Below are positions 61,408 to 64,000 of a DNA stretch of 64,000 nt, piece after piece. The translations under genes and the position numbers were made by a program. Where the stretch lies: assembly GCF_051014685.1 (NCBI RefSeq), contig NW_027478442.1:434001-498000 (forward strand), written 5' to 3'. The notes under the pieces are model-generated. The model saw nothing but the letters and a program-made list of their open reading frames with translations. It ran no database searches and was not told where the DNA came from. Source of the DNA: Ptiloglossa arizonensis (lineage: Eukaryota; Arthropoda; Insecta; Hymenoptera; Colletidae). Positions within the stretch are counted from its first letter, which is position 1; each line of letters begins with the position of its first letter.

Positions 61408-62153
61408 TCCGTTCGCGAGATATGGGAGTTTGTGGTTCAGGAATGGTTGAGAAACCATCAAAATTTTCGCAAGTCTGATACTCGAAACCAATAACTACTA
61501 TGGTCTAGGGCAAAAATACACATACCGTTGTAAACGGGCGAGTGTCTGCTTTCAGATGCAACAGGAATTTCTCGAGTTCGTCAATCCGTTCGCGAGGTAT
61601 GGGAGTTTGAGGTTAAGGAATGGTTGAGAAACCATCCAAATTTTCGCAAGTCTGATACTCGAAACCAATAACTACTATGGCCTAGGGCAAAAATACACAT
61701 ACCGTTGTAATCGGGCGAGTTTCCACGTTCAGAGAGGAATTCTTCTTCTCGAGTTCGTCATTCCGTTCGCGAGATATGGGTGTTTGAATTTAAGGAATGG
61801 TTGGGAAACAATCAAAATTTTCGTAAGTCTGTTACTAGAAACCAATAACTACTATGGCCTAGGGAAAAAATACACATACCATTGTAAACGGGCGAGTTTC
61901 TGCTTTCAGATGCAACAGGAATTTGTCGAGTTCGTCAATCCGTTCGCGAGATATGGGAGTTTGAATTTAAGGAATGGTTGGGAAACCATCAAAATTTTCG
62001 CAAGTCTGTTACTAGAAACCAATAACTACTATGGCCTAGGGCAAAAATACACATACCATTGTAAACGGGCGAGTTTCTGCTTTCAGATGCAACAGGAATT
62101 TCTCGAGTTCGTCAATCCGTCCCCGAGATATGGGAGTTTGACGTTAAGGAATG
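61408..62153 (+). repeat. Four-monomer block, copy 3, with a local slippage scar at 61730-61753
   Basis: It follows copies 1 and 2 except at 61730-61753. There CAGATGCAAGAGGAATTTC is replaced by CAGAGAGGAATTCTTCTTC. Five bases are lost in one place and five gained a few bases later as a TTC-type expansion, so total length is unchanged. It shares TTCGTAAG and the late CCCGAG change with copy 2, so copy 2 is the closer relative. Confidence 0.85.
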
Positions 62154-64000
62154 GTTGAGAAACCATCAAAATTTTCGCAAGTCTGATACTCGAAACCAAT
62201 AACTACTATGGCCTAGGGCAAATATACACATACCGTTGTAAACGGGCGAGTGTCTGCTTTCAGATGCAACAGGAGTTTCTCGAGTTCGTCAATCCGTTCG
62301 CGAGATATGGGAGTTTGAGGTTAAGGAATGGTTGAGAAGCAATCAAATATTTCGCAAGTCTGATACACGAAACCAATAACTGGAATGGCCTAGGGGAAAA
62401 GTACCCACACCATTGTAATCGGGCAAGTTTCTACTTTCAGATGCAACAGGAATTTCTCGAGTTCGTCAATCCGTTCGCGAGACATGCGAGTTTGAAATTA
62501 ACGAATGGTTGAGAAACCATCAAAATATTCGCAAGTCTGATACTCGAAACGAATAACTGGAATGGCCTAGGGCAAAAATACACATACCGTTGTGTTCGGG
62601 CGAGTTTCTACTTTCAGATGCAACAGGAATTTCTCGAGTCCGTCAATCCGTTCGCGAGATATGGGAGTTTGAAGTTATGGAATGGTTGAGAAACCATCAA
62701 AATTTTCGCAAGTCTGATACTAGAAACCAATAACTACTATGGCCTAGGGCAAAAATACACATACCATTGTAAACGGGCGAGTTTCTGCTTTCAGATGCAA
62801 CAGGAATTTCTCGAGTCCGTCAATCCGTTCGCGCGATATGGGTGTTTGAAGTTAAGGAATGGTTGAGAAACCATCAAAGTTTTCACAATTCTGATACTCG
62901 AAAACAATAACTACTATGGCCTAGGGCAAAAATGCACATACCGTTGTAATCGGGAGAGTTTCTACTTCCAGATGCAAACGGAATTTCTCGAGTTCGTCGA
63001 TCCATTCGCGAGATATGGGAGATTGAAGTTAAGGAATGGTTGAGAAACCATCAAAATTTTCGCAAGTCTGATTCTCGAAATCAATAACTACAAAGGCCTA
63101 GGGCAAAAATGCACATACCGTTGTAATCGGGCAGGTTTCAACTTTCAGATGCAACAGGAATTTCTCGAGTTCTTCAACCGGTTCGCGAGATATGGGAGTT
63201 TGAATCTAAGGAATGGATGAGAGTCCATTAAAATTTTCGCAAGTCTGACACTCGAAACCAATAACTGGAATGGCCTAGGGGAAAAGTACACACACCATTG
63301 TAATCGGGCGAGTTTCTACTTTCAGATGCAACAGGAATTTCTCGAGTTCGTGAATCCGTTCGCGAGATATGGGAGTATGAACTTAAGGAATGGCTGAGAA
63401 ACCATCAAAGTTTTCACAAGTCTGATACTCGAAACCAATAACTACAATGGCCTAGGACAAAAATGCACATACCGTTGTAATCGGGCGAGTTTCTGCTTTC
63501 AGATGCAGAAGGAATTTCTCGAGTTCGTCAATCCGTCCGCGAGATATAGGAGTTTGAAGTTAAGGAATGGTTGAGAAACCATCAAAATTTTCGCAATTCT
63601 GATACTCGAAATCAATAACTACTATGGCCTAGGGCAAAAATACACATACCGTTGTAAACGGGCGAGTGTCTGCTTTCAGATGCAACAGGAATTTCTCGAG
63701 TTCGTCAATCCGTTCGCGAGATATGGGAGTTTGAAGTTAAGGAATGGCTGAGAAACCATCAAAGTTTTCACAAGTCTGATACTCGAAACCAATAACTACA
63801 ATGGCCTAGGGCAAAAATGCACATACCGTTATAATCGGGCGAGTTTCTGCTTTCAGATGCAGAAGGAATTTCTCGAGTTCGTCAATCCGTCCGCGAGATA
63901 TGGGAGTTTGAAGTTAAGGAATGGTTGAGAAACCATCAAAATTTTCGCAAGTCTGATACTCGAAACCAATAACTGGAATGGCCAAGGGGATAAGTACATA
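62154..64000 (+). repeat. Mixed monomers to the window end; array continues
   Basis: About ten monomers. Near 62660-62880 they repeat the 55420-55620 passage (GAGTCCGTC, GATACTAGAAACC, TTCGCGCGATATGGGTG). A GATGCAGAAGGAATTTC monomer with GTTTTCACAAGTC occurs twice near 63408-63520 and 63766-63880. The last base is still inside a monomer, so this edge of the window is not the edge of the array. Confidence 0.85.

Larger units (their letters stand above)
1..64000 (+). repeat. Satellite DNA array, 177-bp monomer, head to tail across the whole window
   Basis: Landmark blocks such as CCGTTCGCGA recur at 65, 241, 418 and 595, then at 176 or 177 bp spacing to the last base, so the window holds about 360 monomers. 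I saw no inverted monomer, no unique insert and no transposon. The consensus has 74 G+C of 177 (about 42%) and ten CpG sites. Both ends of the window are still inside the array, so its true size is unknown. Long arrays of 170-180 bp units with multi-monomer duplications are characteristic of eukaryotic centromeric or pericentromeric satellites. I do not recognise this family and cannot name the species. The centromere assignment is inference; the tandem array itself is seen directly. Confidence 0.99.

Noticed and set aside
1..64000. CRISPR array
   Set aside because: The repeats are contiguous and 176-177 bp long with no unique spacers of constant length and no cas genes. Variation is spread along the monomer.
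1..64000. Bacterial or phage repeat-protein gene, such as a long surface protein
   Set aside because: No frame stays open: almost every monomer has a TGA in the best frame, and frequent 1-2 base indels break the others. A coding repeat would show in-frame indels and intact frames.
1..64000. Transposon, LTR or rDNA spacer repeats
   Set aside because: I saw no terminal inverted repeats, target-site duplications, reverse transcriptase or integrase signatures, or rRNA-like sequence. The pattern is monotonous satellite throughout.
1..64000. Telomeric or subtelomeric short repeats
   Set aside because: No runs of telomere-type hexamers or heptamers were seen on either strand.
1..64000. Naming a species or a known satellite family
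   Set aside because: The length fits several plant and animal centromere satellites, but I do not recognise the monomer. Brief resemblances such as AAACCATCAAA to parts of other plant satellites are too short to mean homology.

Overview
The whole 64 kb is one uninterrupted tandem array of a satellite DNA. Every line of sequence is a head-to-tail copy of the same monomer, all in the same orientation. I find no credible protein gene, RNA gene, transposon, CRISPR array or unique-sequence gap. The monomer is 177 bp, with a frequent 176-bp length class. That gives about 360 copies, and the consensus is about 42% GC. Uninterrupted arrays of 170-180 bp monomers that have been homogenised and duplicated in multi-monomer blocks are typical of eukaryotic centromeric or pericentromeric heterochromatin. 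The length fits plant centromere satellites and several animal ones. I do not recognise the monomer, so I do not name an organism. A bacterial or viral source is very unlikely.

Within the monomer (numbered from the TTGAGAAACC block) I see four things. A perfect 16-bp dyad, ATGGTTgagaAACCAT, spans the monomer junction and is followed at once by an AAAATTTT palindrome. A variable middle separates two subfamilies: type B, ACTACTATGG..GGGCAAAAATAC..CCGTTG..TCTGC, and type A, ACTGGAATGG..GGGGAAAAGTAC..CCATTG..TCTAC. A conserved ATCGGGCGAG block is next. Last come an XhoI-type palindrome (CTCGAG) and a TTCGCGAGATATGGG block. That last block matches 8 of the 9 essential positions of the CENP-B box, and one monomer (36315-36331) matches all 9.

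Layout. (1) 1-4700 is mixed monomers, with a 17-monomer-spaced duplication (1-935 and 3006-3940). (2) 4701-22558 is a higher-order repeat (HOR) zone of seven units that share one anchor monomer. Their lengths correspond to 10, 20, 18, 14, 11, 14 and 14 monomers. (3) 22559-29797 is a second HOR zone with 6- and 10-monomer units. (4) 29798-35240 contains a nearly perfect 2300-bp (13-monomer) tandem duplication. (5) 35241-38640 is more diverged, although its first 360 bp copies a segment lying 31 kb upstream. (6) 38641-47500 has 14- and 16-monomer-spaced duplications, a clearly recombinant monomer near 42540, and locally homogenised type A monomers. (7) 47500-51200 has 8- and 15-monomer-spaced copies. 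(8) 51200-64000 is dominated by a third subfamily (GTTACTAGAAACC, TGTAAACGGGCG, TTGGG in place of TTGAG) with 3-, 7-, 9-, 13- and 14-monomer spacings.

There are no genes here to work together. The many short open frames follow from the arithmetic: 177 is 59 codons, one frame has a single TGA per monomer, and the 176-bp class shifts frame. The biology here is the array itself: how it evolves by unequal exchange, and whether it carries centromere protein binding sites.
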